Shown here one piece after another: positions 1 through 6,492 of a stretch of DNA of 11,479 nt; within the stretch, counting starts at the first letter, position 1; each line of letters begins with the position of its first letter. The notes below the pieces were generated by a model. It was not told where the DNA came from, did not search any database, and saw nothing but the letters and a program-made list of their open reading frames with translations. The position numbers were made by a program, and so were the translations under genes. Source of the stretch: Candidatus Nomurabacteria bacterium (GTDB taxonomy: Bacteria; Patescibacteriota; Minisyncoccia; Phycocordibacterales; UBA5272); assembly GCA_003518045.1 (NCBI GenBank), contig DOZK01000002.1:27050-38528 (forward strand), in the 5' to 3' direction.

Positions 1-21
1 GGTTTTTTAATTTAGCGCTTA

Positions 22-150
22 CTAAACGATACAAATATTGAGATGAATGCGAGGCACGAGAAATTTTTGCGACCAAGGCGTACATATAGTACGACGCGTG
101 GAGCAAAAATTTCGAGAAACGAAGCAGTCGCTCAATATTTTAACGTTTAG
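22..150. repeat. Long imperfect palindrome at the 3' end of rpsI
   Basis: Nested inverted repeats share one centre near position 86. CTAAACG (22-28) pairs with CGTTTAG (144-150), AATATTGAG (34-42) with CTCAATATT (131-139), GAAATTTTTGC (60-70) with GCAAAAATTTC (103-113), and CGTAC (79-83) with GTACG (89-93). Between the second and third stems lie equal 17-base unpaired stretches. The outermost arm uses the last codons and stop of rpsI. There is no uridine run directly after it on the minus strand, so it is not a textbook intrinsic terminator, but it could end or protect the ribosomal-protein mRNA. It could also be a dispersed palindromic element. The pairings are read directly; the role is inferred. 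Bases 1-21 hold nothing I can identify. Confidence 0.75.
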
Positions 151-547
151 ACCAGGTTGGGGCTTTACGAGCTTTTTTCAAACCGAATTTCTTTCTTTCA
201 ACTTGTCTTGAATCTCGTTTCAAAAATCCGAGTTTCTTTAAAGTATTTTTTACTTGTTCATCTCTTTCTACTAGTGTACGTGAAAGTCCATGGCGAACAG
301 CTTCTGCTTGAGCATGAATGCCTCCACCTTCAACGTGAACTGTAACTGTGAACTTTTCCTTAACTTCACCTTTTGAAATAGCTTCCTCAGCAATTGTTTG
401 AAGTTCTTCTGTTACGAAATATTCATTAAGAGCTTTATCATTTATAAGAAAAGTTGTCTTTGCGGAAGGAGTAATACGAACGCGAGCTGTTGCAGTCTTA
501 CGGCGTCCTACGGCTTCTATATAACGATTTTTTGTTTCTGTAGTCAT
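140..547 (-). CDS. rpsI: 30S ribosomal protein S9
   Basis: This 135-residue protein is small-subunit ribosomal protein S9, whose C-terminal tail reaches the decoding centre next to P-site tRNA. The family signature is clear: YIEAVGRRKTATARVR near the N-terminus, the glycine-rich VEGGGIHAQAEAVRHGLSR segment around residues 73-91, and the basic end KKARKAPTWSKR. That end preserves the invariant Ser-Lys-Arg that contacts tRNA in characterised bacteria. Length is close to the usual 130 residues. It starts with ATG 40 bases after the rplM stop, in the near-universal rplM-rpsI pair. The spacer is made of two near-copies of AATTGGAAATT, and no Shine-Dalgarno site is evident. Its last codons form one arm of a long palindrome that follows. 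Confidence 0.97.
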   Translation of the reverse strand: MTTETKNRYIEAVGRRKTATARVRITPSAKTTFLINDKALNEYFVTEELQTIAEEAISKGEVKEKFTVTVHVEGGGIHAQAEAVRHGLSRTLVERDEQVKNTLKKLGFLKRDSRQVERKKFGLKKARKAPTWSKR

Positions 548-581
548 GTTTTTGAAAATTGGAAATTGATAATTGGAAATT
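548..581. repeat. AATTGGAAATT word repeat before rpsI
   Basis: The spacer between rplM and rpsI contains AATTGGAAATT twice, separated by GAT, preceded by a partial GAAAATTGG copy. It reaches to within about seven bases of the rpsI start codon. It belongs to a general habit of this window, short repeated words filling spacers, although the word itself differs from those elsewhere. Confidence 0.6.
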
Positions 582-587
582 CTATTA

Positions 588-941
588 TTATTCCTCTACT
601 ACGAGATTCTTAATACGAATATCTTGAAGTCTATTCTTTGGAAGCATTCCTAATACTGCATGCTTAAGCAATTCAGAATATCCTTTCTTTTCTGCTACAT
701 ATTTAATAGGCATTTCTGTAAGTCCACCTGGAAATCCAGAATATGACTTGTGAGTACTGCTCATCATTTTATTACCAGTAACTTTTAATTGTGAAGCATT
801 GATGATTTTTACATTTACATCAGCTACACGATTTTTTACAAAGTGAATACTGTCTTTTGCATTCAAAAGTGCGGCAGCTTCACTAGCTACACGTCCTAAT
901 GCTCGTCCTTTTGCGTCAATTGTGTGAATAGTTGTTGTCAT
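588..941 (-). CDS. rplM: 50S ribosomal protein L13, compact form
   Basis: Ribosomal protein L13, an early-assembling large-subunit protein. It is recognised from IDAKGRALGRVASEAAALL at residues 8-26, the VTGNK motif near residue 54, the YSGFPGGLTEM segment and HAVLGMLPKNRL near residues 93-104. It is only 117 residues, against about 142 in Escherichia coli. Compared from memory, it lacks roughly eleven N-terminal residues and the last fifteen or so, including the usual histidine-rich tail. The frame is intact and the start ATG lies five bases after the rplQ stop, so this is family-level shortening rather than damage. No strong ribosome binding site is visible, so translation is probably coupled to rplQ. 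Confidence 0.96.
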   Translation of the reverse strand: MTTTIHTIDAKGRALGRVASEAAALLNAKDSIHFVKNRVADVNVKIINASQLKVTGNKMMSSTHKSYSGFPGGLTEMPIKYVAEKKGYSELLKHAVLGMLPKNRLQDIRIKNLVVEE

Positions 942-946
942 ATTTA

Positions 947-1300
947 TTATACAAATTCTATGATAGCTTTTTCAGCACCATCAGAAATTCTATTTGATAA
1001 TTTAATAATACGAGTATAACCACCAGCAACTGCTTTATATTTTGGAGCGTACTCTGCAAACAATTTTGTTGTTTCATCTGCTTGATTAATCAAACGTGCA
1101 GAAACCAAACGACGACGTGCTACTGTGTCTTCTTTAGCTAAGGTTACAAGTCTTTCAACGAAAGGTCGTATTTCTTTTGCACGTGCAAGAGTGGTCTCGA
1201 TACGACCATGACGAATAAGATTGATGAGGAGTGATTTAACAAACGCAATGCGCTGGTTCTTTTCTCTTCCGAATTTTCTGAATGACTTGTGATGCTTCAT
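947..1300 (-). CDS. rplQ: 50S ribosomal protein L17
   Basis: Ribosomal protein L17 of the large subunit, 117 residues, a normal bacterial length. The opening MKHHKSFRKFGREKNQR, followed by LLINLIRHGRIETTLARAKEIRPFVERLVTLAK, is the family hallmark. The C-terminal GGYTRIIKLSNRISDGAEKA matches the usual end of the fold. It follows rpoA after 34 bases, the standard rpoA-rplQ order, and is followed after five bases by rplM. A TATAGT hexamer preceded by TGT lies eight bases before the ATG and could act as a weak extra promoter, but no matching -35 is present. Readthrough from rpoA is the more likely source of message. Confidence 0.97.
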   Translation of the reverse strand: MKHHKSFRKFGREKNQRIAFVKSLLINLIRHGRIETTLARAKEIRPFVERLVTLAKEDTVARRRLVSARLINQADETTKLFAEYAPKYKAVAGGYTRIIKLSNRISDGAEKAIIEFV

Positions 1301-1334
1301 GGTTCTGTACTATAACACATTAACTTAATAAACT

Positions 1335-2300
1335 CTACGCCTTAAGTGAGAGACCTAGATTAGATAACGCCTTCTTTATCTCTTCAATCCCCTTTTCTCC
1401 CAAACCATCAGTTGCTAATAAATCTTCTTTTGATTTGTTTGCAAGGCCTCCGGCTGTACGAATAGATGCTGAGACAAGAGCGTTTTCTGTACGAGTAGAA
1501 AGATTTAAATCTTCTATTTTTGTCTTTGTAACATCCCCGGCATCAGCGATTTCTTCTTTTGCTTCTACTTTAGATTTTACTTCTACTACATTTGATTCAA
1601 TAACTGGTTCACGAAAACCAACAACAGATTGAAGTTGTGTAATCATTGTGTGAATAGAATTCTCAAGTGCTTCGTGTGGAGTAATTGTTCCATCAGTTTC
1701 GATAGAAAGTCTAAGACGATTATGATCTGTACGATCACCAACACGCATATTTTCTACTTCGTAACTAGCGCGACGAATTGGAGTAAATGATACATCAAGC
1801 GCGATTGTACCAATTTCTGCTTTTTCTTTTTCTAGAACTTCACGAGGAACATAACCAAGACCTTTTTCAATAGTGATTTCGATAGCAACATCAACATCCT
1901 TTGCAGTAGATTCACAAATGTATTGATCTTTGTTCATAATCTCAAGCTGAGAAGGAACATTTATATCGCCCGCTGTGATTGTTTTTGCACCTTTGATACG
2001 AAGTGTCGCTTTTTGAGCATCATCACCGTGCAACTTAAAACGAGTCTTTTTAAGATTAAGAATTATTGCAATAACATCTTCTTTGATGCCATCAATAGCA
2101 GAAAATTCATGCTTAACGCCATCAATAGAAAGTGAAGTAATAGCAGCACCAGGAATAGAAGAAAGGATTATACGACGAAGAGAGTTTCCGAGTGTGTGTC
2201 CGTAACCTGGATAAAGTCCATCTATTTCATAAACGCCGGATACGGCGTCTTCTTTAACAATTCTTGGCTTTGAAGGCAAAATAATAGAATGTGAAGACAT
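1335..2300 (-). CDS. rpoA: DNA-directed RNA polymerase subunit alpha
   Basis: RNA polymerase alpha dimerises to seed core enzyme assembly, and its C-terminal domain contacts promoter DNA and activators. The N-terminal domain (about residues 1-230) shows GLYPGYGHTLGNSLRRIILSS, the assembly signature, and later GYVPRE and DVSFTPIRRASYEVE. A charged linker follows. The C-terminal domain from about residue 256 carries IEDLNLSTRTENALVSA and GLGEKGIEEIKKAL, the usual pair of helix-hairpin-helix motifs. I chose the ATG at 2300, giving 321 residues; an in-frame TTG two codons upstream (2306) is a less likely start. The gene has its own promoter about 80 bases upstream and is separated from rpsD by a 296-base spacer full of repeats, so alpha may be controlled apart from S13, S11 and S4. 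Confidence 0.97.
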   Translation of the reverse strand: MSSHSIILPSKPRIVKEDAVSGVYEIDGLYPGYGHTLGNSLRRIILSSIPGAAITSLSIDGVKHEFSAIDGIKEDVIAIILNLKKTRFKLHGDDAQKATLRIKGAKTITAGDINVPSQLEIMNKDQYICESTAKDVDVAIEITIEKGLGYVPREVLEKEKAEIGTIALDVSFTPIRRASYEVENMRVGDRTDHNRLRLSIETDGTITPHEALENSIHTMITQLQSVVGFREPVIESNVVEVKSKVEAKEEIADAGDVTKTKIEDLNLSTRTENALVSASIRTAGGLANKSKEDLLATDGLGEKGIEEIKKALSNLGLSLKA

Positions 2301-2387
2301 AGGCAAATTAAGGTCTTATTGGTTAATAGTAAACACCGCTTGGTAATATTTAAACAGTTCTGCACTCTTAATAAATAAAGTTTCTCT

Positions 2388-2416
2388 ATTCTACCAAATA
2401 ATTGCAAAAAGCGCAA
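2388..2416 (-). promoter_or_regulatory. Sigma-70-type promoter for rpoA
   Basis: On the minus strand TTGCGC (2416-2411) and TAGAAT (2393-2388) are separated by exactly 17 bases, and TGG just before the -10 makes it an extended -10. The expected transcription start is near 2381, giving a leader of about 80 bases before the rpoA ATG. No uridine-rich hairpin lies between it and rpoA. Confidence 0.7.
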
Positions 2417-2479
2417 GGGTAGAAATGTGAATACACATTTAGTCGAAAGTCTTTAAAGCCTGCCTCGCCGGCAAGGTGG

Positions 2480-2594
2480 GTCCATAAAGTCAAAAGGAAT
2501 TCGAATTCTGGATTTCTGGAGCGACCCCTTCGGGGTCGCTCCCTGACTTTATGGACTTTACAAACTTTATGGACTTTATGGACTTTATGGACTT
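2480..2594. repeat. GTCCATAAAGTC inverted repeat and GACTTTATG tandem words
   Basis: GTCCATAAAGTC at 2480-2491 is matched by its exact reverse complement GACTTTATGGAC at 2545-2556. The two flank a strong GC-rich hairpin and a 12-base palindrome GAATTCGAATTC (2497-2508). The right copy runs on into further GGACTTTAT words as far as the rpsD stop. A 17-base stretch starting at 2480 recurs exactly at 11373-11389, so the element is dispersed in the genome. Its position, just after rpsD and before the rpoA promoter, may matter for transcript ends, but that is inference. Confidence 0.75.
2518..2542 (-). terminator. GC-rich hairpin downstream of rpsD
   Basis: GGAGCGACCCC (2518-2528) and GGGGTCGCTCC (2532-2542) form a perfect 11-base stem with a three-base loop. 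There is no uridine run after it on either strand, so it is not a classic intrinsic terminator. It may stabilise the 3' end of the rpmJ-rpsD message or pause polymerase before the separate rpoA promoter. The hairpin is seen directly; the terminator role is uncertain. Confidence 0.45.
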
Positions 2595-2596
2595 AC

Positions 2597-3217
2597 CTAT
2601 CTTGAATAATATTCGAACACCTTCTGTGTATCAAACATTGGCTCTACTTCACGAACTTCCCCTTTTACAACTGCTTCTAATTTCTTTGGGTCAATAACAA
2701 ATTCATGTGATGGGGTCGCGGCGGATAATTTCTCTACAAGACCTGTGAAAACTTTAGCTACTTTACTACCCTCACGGATAGAAATAATATCTCCGATTTT
2801 CACTTTGTGAGAAGCGATATTGATACGACGGCCATTTACATGAATGTGTCCGTGAGAAACTAATTGACGAGCAAGCGCACGAGTATTTGCAAATGAAATA
2901 CGATAAACTACGTTATCTAATCTTGATTCAAGTGTACGGAAAAGTTTTAATGATGGGGCAACTGCTCCCTCGCCAGTCTCACGACTGGACATTGCATCTT
3001 TTGCATATTTAGCAAATTGCTTTTCCATCATTCCATAAGTAATACGCATCTTTTGTTTTGCGCGAAGCTGTTCACCGTATTCAGATACGTTTGAACGATG
3101 CTTACGTTCACTATCTAGTTTTCCTGGAGCATATGGGCGCTTCTTAAAAGCACACTTTTCACGACCACATAGTGATTCTCCAAGACGGCGACAAGTTTTA
3201 CAGGTTATTCTACTCAT
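2597..3217 (-). CDS. rpsD: 30S ribosomal protein S4, zinc-binding form
   Basis: S4 nucleates assembly of the small subunit by binding 16S rRNA and, in well-studied bacteria, represses its own operon by binding the mRNA. The 206-residue length is typical. The N-terminus carries four cysteines (C6, C9, C17, C22), which fits the zinc-binding variety of S4. The central ESRLDNVVYRISFANTRALARQLVSHGHIHVNG is the S4 RNA-binding fold, with the YIxF-like C-terminal segment after it. It begins with ATG after a spacer made of TTAGATTTTAGA words, and no Shine-Dalgarno site is seen. It sits after rpsK and before a spacer with a hairpin and the rpoA promoter. Confidence 0.97.
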   Translation of the reverse strand: MSRITCKTCRRLGESLCGREKCAFKKRPYAPGKLDSERKHRSNVSEYGEQLRAKQKMRITYGMMEKQFAKYAKDAMSSRETGEGAVAPSLKLFRTLESRLDNVVYRISFANTRALARQLVSHGHIHVNGRRINIASHKVKIGDIISIREGSKVAKVFTGLVEKLSAATPSHEFVIDPKKLEAVVKGEVREVEPMFDTQKVFEYYSR

Positions 3218-3264
3218 AGGGATAGTTGTTAGATTTTAGACATTAGATTTTAGATAATACAAAT
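3218..3264 (-). repeat. TTTGTATTAT box plus CTAA-type repeats before rpsD
   Basis: Read on the minus strand, the rpsK stop is followed by ATTTGTATTAT, two copies of a CTAAAATCTAA word, CTAACAACTATCCCT and then the rpsD ATG. The same arrangement precedes rpsM and alaS. The TGTATTAT part could also act as an extended -10-like sequence. Function unknown. Confidence 0.6.
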
Positions 3265-3269
3265 ACATA

Positions 3270-3704
3270 CTACACGTGACGAGGCTTACGAGGCTTCGGT
3301 CCATTGTGTGGCACCGGTGTCTTATCAATAATAGAAGTTATCTCAACACCAAAAGTTGAGAACGCACGGATAGCAGACTCACGTCCTGATCCAACACCCT
3401 TCACAACTACACCAACTTCTTTAAGTCCGGCTTGCTGTGCTTTTTCACCAATCAATTCACCGATTTTACCGGCAGCGAAAGGAGTACCTTTCTTTGCACC
3501 TTTAAAACCAAGAGCGCCTGATGAAGACCAAGCAAGAATATTCCCTGACTTATCAGAAAGAGAAAGTCTTGTGTTGTTATATGAAGATTCAACATAGAGA
3601 ACTCCCTCTACGATTTTCTTCTTCATAACCTTAGCAAGTGAACGTGCCTTTAAAGCACTATCAACTCCTGAACTATTCTTTTTTACTATACGTTTTTTTC
3701 CCAT
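3270..3704 (-). CDS. rpsK: 30S ribosomal protein S11
   Basis: S11 lies on the platform of the small subunit and lines the mRNA exit path. The family core is plain: VLYVESSYNNTRLSLSDKSGNILAWSSSGALGFKG, then TPFAAGKIGE, GVVVKGVGSGRESAIRAF and the terminal DKTPVPHNGPKPRKPRHV with its conserved PHNGCRP-like turn (here the cysteine is lysine). At 144 residues it is longer than the usual 129 or so because of a lysine-rich N-terminal extension of about 30 residues, probably an rRNA-binding tail. It follows rpsM after 78 bases, and that spacer contains TCTGCGT repeats. Confidence 0.97.
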   Translation of the reverse strand: MGKKRIVKKNSSGVDSALKARSLAKVMKKKIVEGVLYVESSYNNTRLSLSDKSGNILAWSSSGALGFKGAKKGTPFAAGKIGELIGEKAQQAGLKEVGVVVKGVGSGRESAIRAFSTFGVEITSIIDKTPVPHNGPKPRKPRHV

Positions 3705-3730
3705 AGGTGTTTATTTTTTGTTTTTGTATC

Positions 3731-3769
3731 TCGTCTGCGTAGTCTGCGTTTAGTCTGCGTCATTCTGCG
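3731..3769. repeat. TCTGCGT word repeats between rpsM and rpsK
   Basis: The word TCTGCG occurs four times in about 40 bases, the middle two preceded by TAG, and ends against a small hairpin CCGCTAAAGCGG (3770-3781) touching the rpsM stop. I recall similar TCTGCGT words as dispersed intergenic repeats in unrelated bacteria, but cannot check this. Function unknown. Confidence 0.6.
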
Positions 3770-3782
3770 CCGCTAAAGCGGA

Positions 3783-4163
3783 TTATGTCTTCTCTGTCTT
3801 ACGGCGACCGCTACCCATAGTACGACGTACGTTTCCACGTACTGTGCGACTATTGGTCTTTGTACGCTGTCCACGAGCTGGTAAATGCTTTGTGTGACGA
3901 GTTCCACGATAAGCCTTGATATCCTTAAGACGCTTAATATTTTGCTGTACATCGCGTTTTAGGTCTCCTTCTGTTTTGAAAAGTTCGATTTCACGACGGA
4001 TAAGGTTTTCTTGATCTGCTGTTAAGTCAGTAGTCTTCATACCCATCTCTAATCCAAGCTTTTCAATGATTTGCTTTGCACGTGGGCGTCCAACACCAAA
4101 AACTGCGGTCAGTGCAATTTCTAGACGTTTGTTTTCTGGGAGGTTGATACCGGAGATACGCAT
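3783..4163 (-). CDS. rpsM: 30S ribosomal protein S13
   Basis: S13 sits in the head of the small subunit, bridges to the large subunit and contacts P-site tRNA. Its sequence starts MRISGINLPENKRLEIALTAVFGVG, continues with a helix-two-turn-helix region around residues 25-60, and ends with the basic tail AYRGTRHTKHLPARGQRTKTNSRT, all family features. Length is 126 residues, near the usual 118-125. It starts with ATG 54 bases after rpmJ. The spacer carries a TTTGTAT box and CTAAC repeats nearly identical to those before the exported protein at 9032-9487. A TATTTA hexamer five bases before ATG may be fortuitous. Confidence 0.97.
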   Translation of the reverse strand: MRISGINLPENKRLEIALTAVFGVGRPRAKQIIEKLGLEMGMKTTDLTADQENLIRREIELFKTEGDLKRDVQQNIKRLKDIKAYRGTRHTKHLPARGQRTKTNSRTVRGNVRRTMGSGRRKTEKT

Positions 4164-4208
4164 AGTTTTAAATAGTTAGGAGTTAGGGGTTAGAAGTAAA
4201 ATACAAAT
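4164..4208 (-). repeat. TTTGTAT box plus CTAAC repeats before rpsM
   Basis: On the minus strand the spacer reads ATTTGTAT, then CTAACCCCTAACTCCTAAC, then TATTTAAAACT directly before ATG. The last 26 bases including ATG match the leader of the 9032-9487 gene at 23 positions, by manual alignment. Two unrelated genes therefore share almost the same leader. Confidence 0.65.
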
Positions 4209-4217
4209 ACATTTGGA

Positions 4218-4331
4218 TTAGCCTTGAGCTTGCTTGTGCTTAGGTGTCTCACATATAACACGAAGTACGCCACCACGTTTTACCATTTGGCATTTAGCGC
4301 ACATTTTTTTTACTGATGATCTTACTTTCAT
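4218..4331 (-). CDS. rpmJ: 50S ribosomal protein L36, zinc-binding form
   Basis: This 37-codon gene encodes L36, the smallest large-subunit protein. The translation begins MKVRSSVKKMCAKC and ends KHKQAQG. It carries the zinc knuckle of the classical form: C11, C14, C27 and H32. The usual bacterial length is 37-38 residues. Its place between infA and rpsM is the standard one. It has its own good promoter (4350-4378) with a leader of about 12 bases and no Shine-Dalgarno site. It is probably the first gene of an rpmJ-rpsM-rpsK-rpsD unit. I read it directly from the sequence; identification is secure. Confidence 0.96.
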   Translation of the reverse strand: MKVRSSVKKMCAKCQMVKRGGVLRVICETPKHKQAQG

Positions 4332-4349
4332 GTGAGAAATGTGGGTAGA

Positions 4350-4378
4350 ATTATACTATATTCTGATTAATAATGCAA
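4350..4378 (-). promoter_or_regulatory. Sigma-70-type promoter for rpmJ-rpsM-rpsK-rpsD
   Basis: TTGCAT (4378-4373) and a perfect TATAAT (4355-4350) are separated by exactly 17 bases on the minus strand. The predicted start is near 4343, only about 12 bases before the rpmJ ATG. This is the best-matching promoter in the window. Confidence 0.75.
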
Positions 4379-4397
4379 ATTATGGGTTCCAAATATA

Positions 4398-4468
4398 CAA
4401 TGAAGCAATTTTCAATATTCAATGTTGGGACGAATCCATGTTTGAATATTGAAAATTGTTACATTGAT
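4398..4468. repeat. Palindrome with 17-base perfect arms between infA and rpmJ
   Basis: The arm 4406-4422 (beginning CAATTTTC) is the exact reverse complement of 4442-4458, around a 19-base loop. The pairing extends imperfectly outward through CAATG (4398) and CATTG (4463). The left arm and its flank (4398-4419) recur with one mismatch at 6563-6584. It lies just after infA on the transcribed strand but lacks a uridine run. It may be a transcript-end structure or a mobile palindrome. Confidence 0.75.
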
Positions 4469-4471
4469 TAT

Positions 4472-4687
4472 TTATAGGCGTTTTATAATCCTTCCCTTTC
4501 CCCCATACGGGTCGACTTGAACCATAACTTTATCCCCTACTAGAACTTTTATTTTGTGAACACGCATCTTTCCACCAAGATAAGAAATTAATTCTTTTCC
4601 ATTAGACAGCTTCACTCTAAAAAGAGTACTCGGCAATGTTTCGGTAATGCGTCCTTCGACTAAATCTATTTCTTCTTGGTCATCCAT
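4472..4687 (-). CDS. infA: Translation initiation factor IF-1
   Basis: IF-1 is a one-domain OB-fold protein that occupies the A site during 30S initiation and aids IF-2 and IF-3. The 71 residues match the family length, and IDLVEGRITETLPSTLFRVKLSNGKELISYLGGKMR followed by VGDKVMVQVDPY is diagnostic. It ends GRIIKRL, close to the usual GRITYR(Y/F)K end. It starts with ATG 31 bases after the upstream membrane-protein gene and has a probable promoter overlapping the end of that gene. A 140-base spacer with a long palindrome separates it from rpmJ. Confidence 0.97.
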   Translation of the reverse strand: MDDQEEIDLVEGRITETLPSTLFRVKLSNGKELISYLGGKMRVHKIKVLVGDKVMVQVDPYGGKGRIIKRL

Positions 4688-4704
4688 AATTTATATAGGA
4701 GTTG

Positions 4705-4733
4705 ATTGTATCAGTATATTAACGTTTAGGCAA
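4705..4733 (-). promoter_or_regulatory. Probable promoter for infA
   Basis: TTGCCT (4733-4728), 17 bases, then TACAAT (4710-4705), with TGA before the -10 making it extended. The predicted start near 4698 leaves a leader of about 11 bases. The -35 lies inside the end of the membrane-protein gene. AT-richness makes chance matches possible. Confidence 0.55.
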
Positions 4734-6140
4734 AGATTCTACAACAGAAACATTTTCTTTATTTGTTGGAATGTTAGAAAGCCATAGTGGGAAAAATGAC
4801 ATTTCAATTTGGGCAACAGAAGGAAGACCTTGAATAATTGTTGGTGCATCACTACGATTTTTTCCCAGGAAATTTAATTTAAGAGCCTCTGTATCAGTTA
4901 CTAAAACAACTCTTGGCTTACCTTCTACTAATATATCTAAACTCTTATCCAAATAAGGCAACGCATCTTTTTTAAGAGTAAAAGTTAATTCATTTGTATA
5001 ATTTAATTTAACTGGTTGACTATTATAATCGCGCATAGTTTCTGTAGCTATCATATTTGCTAATTCACTTTCTTTGGCAAGCATTAAATACCCTGTTGCA
5101 GTAACTTCATAAGTTGCTGTTGCCCCAGTCATAACTTGGTCTTCATTATCAGAAAATGAAACAGTAACTGCATTATACATTGGCACCGTACCTTCTTTTT
5201 TAATTTTTGATAATTCCTCTTTTAGACTTTGTGTCATTTCAAGAGCAAGTTCATCTTTTGCAGAATTTAAATCAGATTGGGAGACCAAAGACATATTTCC
5301 ACCCGCTCCACCTTTCATAGAACCAACTGAGCGACCATAAAATCCTGTATATCGTGGTGAACCTTTAAATCCAGGAATTGTAAAATCACTCGGAGCTATA
5401 TTGTACCCAGCTCCATAACTATCTGCATAGACTGTAACCTCTACACTACCTGGAGTGCTACCTTTCTTACCTGGGACCGTGATTGATTGATTGATACGAT
5501 AAATTTTACCTCCGCTTGATTCGAAGCGAGTATTTTTTATTAACTTTTGTGGATTAGAATCAAAATTATTATAAACAACAATAGTACCAGATGCTTTTGT
5601 TTCTACTTTTTTAGTTTCTGAAAGTGGTAATGTTTTTGTTTTAGAAATTGTTGTTGTTGCTAATGTATAAGAAATAGTTGAAGGAGCGGCGTCTCTACTA
5701 AATGTAAAGCTTTTATTAATTTCAACGTCTTTAAACTTTGGAATATAAGTTATTGTTGCAGAATTAAATACAAAAGTAAGCAATGCAACACCAGTAATTA
5801 TAACTATTGTTGATAAAGCAAACATCCATGTAGAAAAAGATATTGGCCCCTTGCGTCTTTTTGCTCCACGATAAGGTGTATATGGGTCAGTATCCGGCTC
5901 TCTATTTATTTCTTCTCTTTCTCTTCTATTAGAAATTTCTTGCATCTCTTCGCGAGCACGCTTTGGATACATTTCCATATTTTCCAAACTTCTTCTATTT
6001 TTGAAACTTTTTGTAGGAATAAAAACAGCATCGCGCTCGTCTAGCACGTCAAATTCTTCATGACGTTCAAATTCTTCTACCCGCTTTGGGATGTCGCGAC
6101 TAGACCTTGAATGAGAATACGGTTTTCGTATGTCTTGCAT
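4719..6140 (-). CDS. Single-pass membrane protein with baseplate-J-like exterior
   Basis: A 473-residue protein in three parts. Residues 1-103 are highly charged (many Arg, Glu), with no signal peptide and probably cytoplasmic. Residues 104-125 form one clear transmembrane helix. The remaining 350 or so are beta-rich and Thr/Ser-rich and should lie outside. The stretch from about residue 184 (TKASGTIVVYNNF, then RINQSITVPG, VEVTVYADSYGAGYNIAP, DFTIPGFKG) resembles segments annotated as baseplate J/gp47-like in many Patescibacteria; this is from memory. Function is unknown; a cell-envelope or surface-apparatus role is inferred. I start at 6140 (MQDIRKPYSH), overlapping the upstream gene by 41 bases. 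An in-frame ATG at 6239 would add 33 residues that look like out-of-frame translation of the upstream gene. The overlap implies coupled expression. Confidence 0.82.
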   Translation of the reverse strand: MQDIRKPYSHSRSSRDIPKRVEEFERHEEFDVLDERDAVFIPTKSFKNRRSLENMEMYPKRAREEMQEISNRREREEINREPDTDPYTPYRGAKRRKGPISFSTWMFALSTIVIITGVALLTFVFNSATITYIPKFKDVEINKSFTFSRDAAPSTISYTLATTTISKTKTLPLSETKKVETKASGTIVVYNNFDSNPQKLIKNTRFESSGGKIYRINQSITVPGKKGSTPGSVEVTVYADSYGAGYNIAPSDFTIPGFKGSPRYTGFYGRSVGSMKGGAGGNMSLVSQSDLNSAKDELALEMTQSLKEELSKIKKEGTVPMYNAVTVSFSDNEDQVMTGATATYEVTATGYLMLAKESELANMIATETMRDYNSQPVKLNYTNELTFTLKKDALPYLDKSLDILVEGKPRVVLVTDTEALKLNFLGKNRSDAPTIIQGLPSVAQIEMSFFPLWLSNIPTNKENVSVVESLPKR

Positions 6141-6486
6141 AGTTAATTGAAGGGGCTTTTGTAGTATCCAGTGTAACACGCACTGATTTATTTTCTGTAA
6201 AAAACTGTGCATAAGATGCACCCTGTAATACGCCAGCAATCCAAGTTACGTATCTATTCGTTGCTAAATAAAATTCTGTTGGAATTCTATCGTGCAAAGA
6301 AATAAATTCGAGGGTGTACATTACGCCATCTAATAATTTTGATGCTGCTGTAATTCCTAATCCATCAGCTTCTAATTGTTTGAAGCCAACTTCATGATTA
6401 TGCGCCACAATAACTTTGCCATCTGAGACATAATAAATCATAGTGGCCATGTCGGTCATAGAAATTATGAGATAGGATTGGGGCAT
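6100..6486 (-). CDS. Hypothetical 128-residue protein, possibly actin-fold fragment
   Basis: I do not recognise this protein with confidence. It has no signal peptide or membrane segment. The pattern MTDMATMIYYVSDGKVIVAHNHEV, then GITAASKLLDGVMYTLEF, then IPTEFYLATN vaguely recalls the second half of PilM-like actin-fold proteins: a DxxxT phosphate-loop-like strand, a paired helix, then a strand before a G-rich turn. If so it is only half of the domain. A TAG stop directly precedes the ATG, so it is not extended upstream. An extended -10 (TGCTATACT) lies six bases before the start, suggesting a leaderless message. Its end overlaps the next gene by 41 bases, so the two products probably work together. 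Confidence 0.7.
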   Translation of the reverse strand: MPQSYLIISMTDMATMIYYVSDGKVIVAHNHEVGFKQLEADGLGITAASKLLDGVMYTLEFISLHDRIPTEFYLATNRYVTWIAGVLQGASYAQFFTENKSVRVTLDTTKAPSINYARHTKTVFSFKV

Positions 6487-6492
6487 CTAAAC

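Noticed and set aside
2301..2306. TTG start for rpoA two codons upstream
   Set aside because: The ATG at 2300 is a better start codon and nothing favours the TTG, although it cannot be excluded.
2222..2416. Minus-strand frame of 64 residues at the start of rpoA
   Set aside because: It overlaps the rpoA promoter, leader and start in another frame and shows no domain.
2545..2594. CRISPR array
   Set aside because: The GACTTTATG words are short, nearly contiguous and lack unique spacers of constant length; no cas gene is present.
3304..3597. Plus-strand frame of 97 residues
   Set aside because: It lies entirely antisense to the secure rpsK gene and has no family features.
6141..6239. Longer N-terminus for the baseplate-J-like protein
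   Set aside because: The extra 33 residues lie wholly inside the upstream gene and read like out-of-frame translation; the ATG at 6140 starts a sequence of consistent charged composition.
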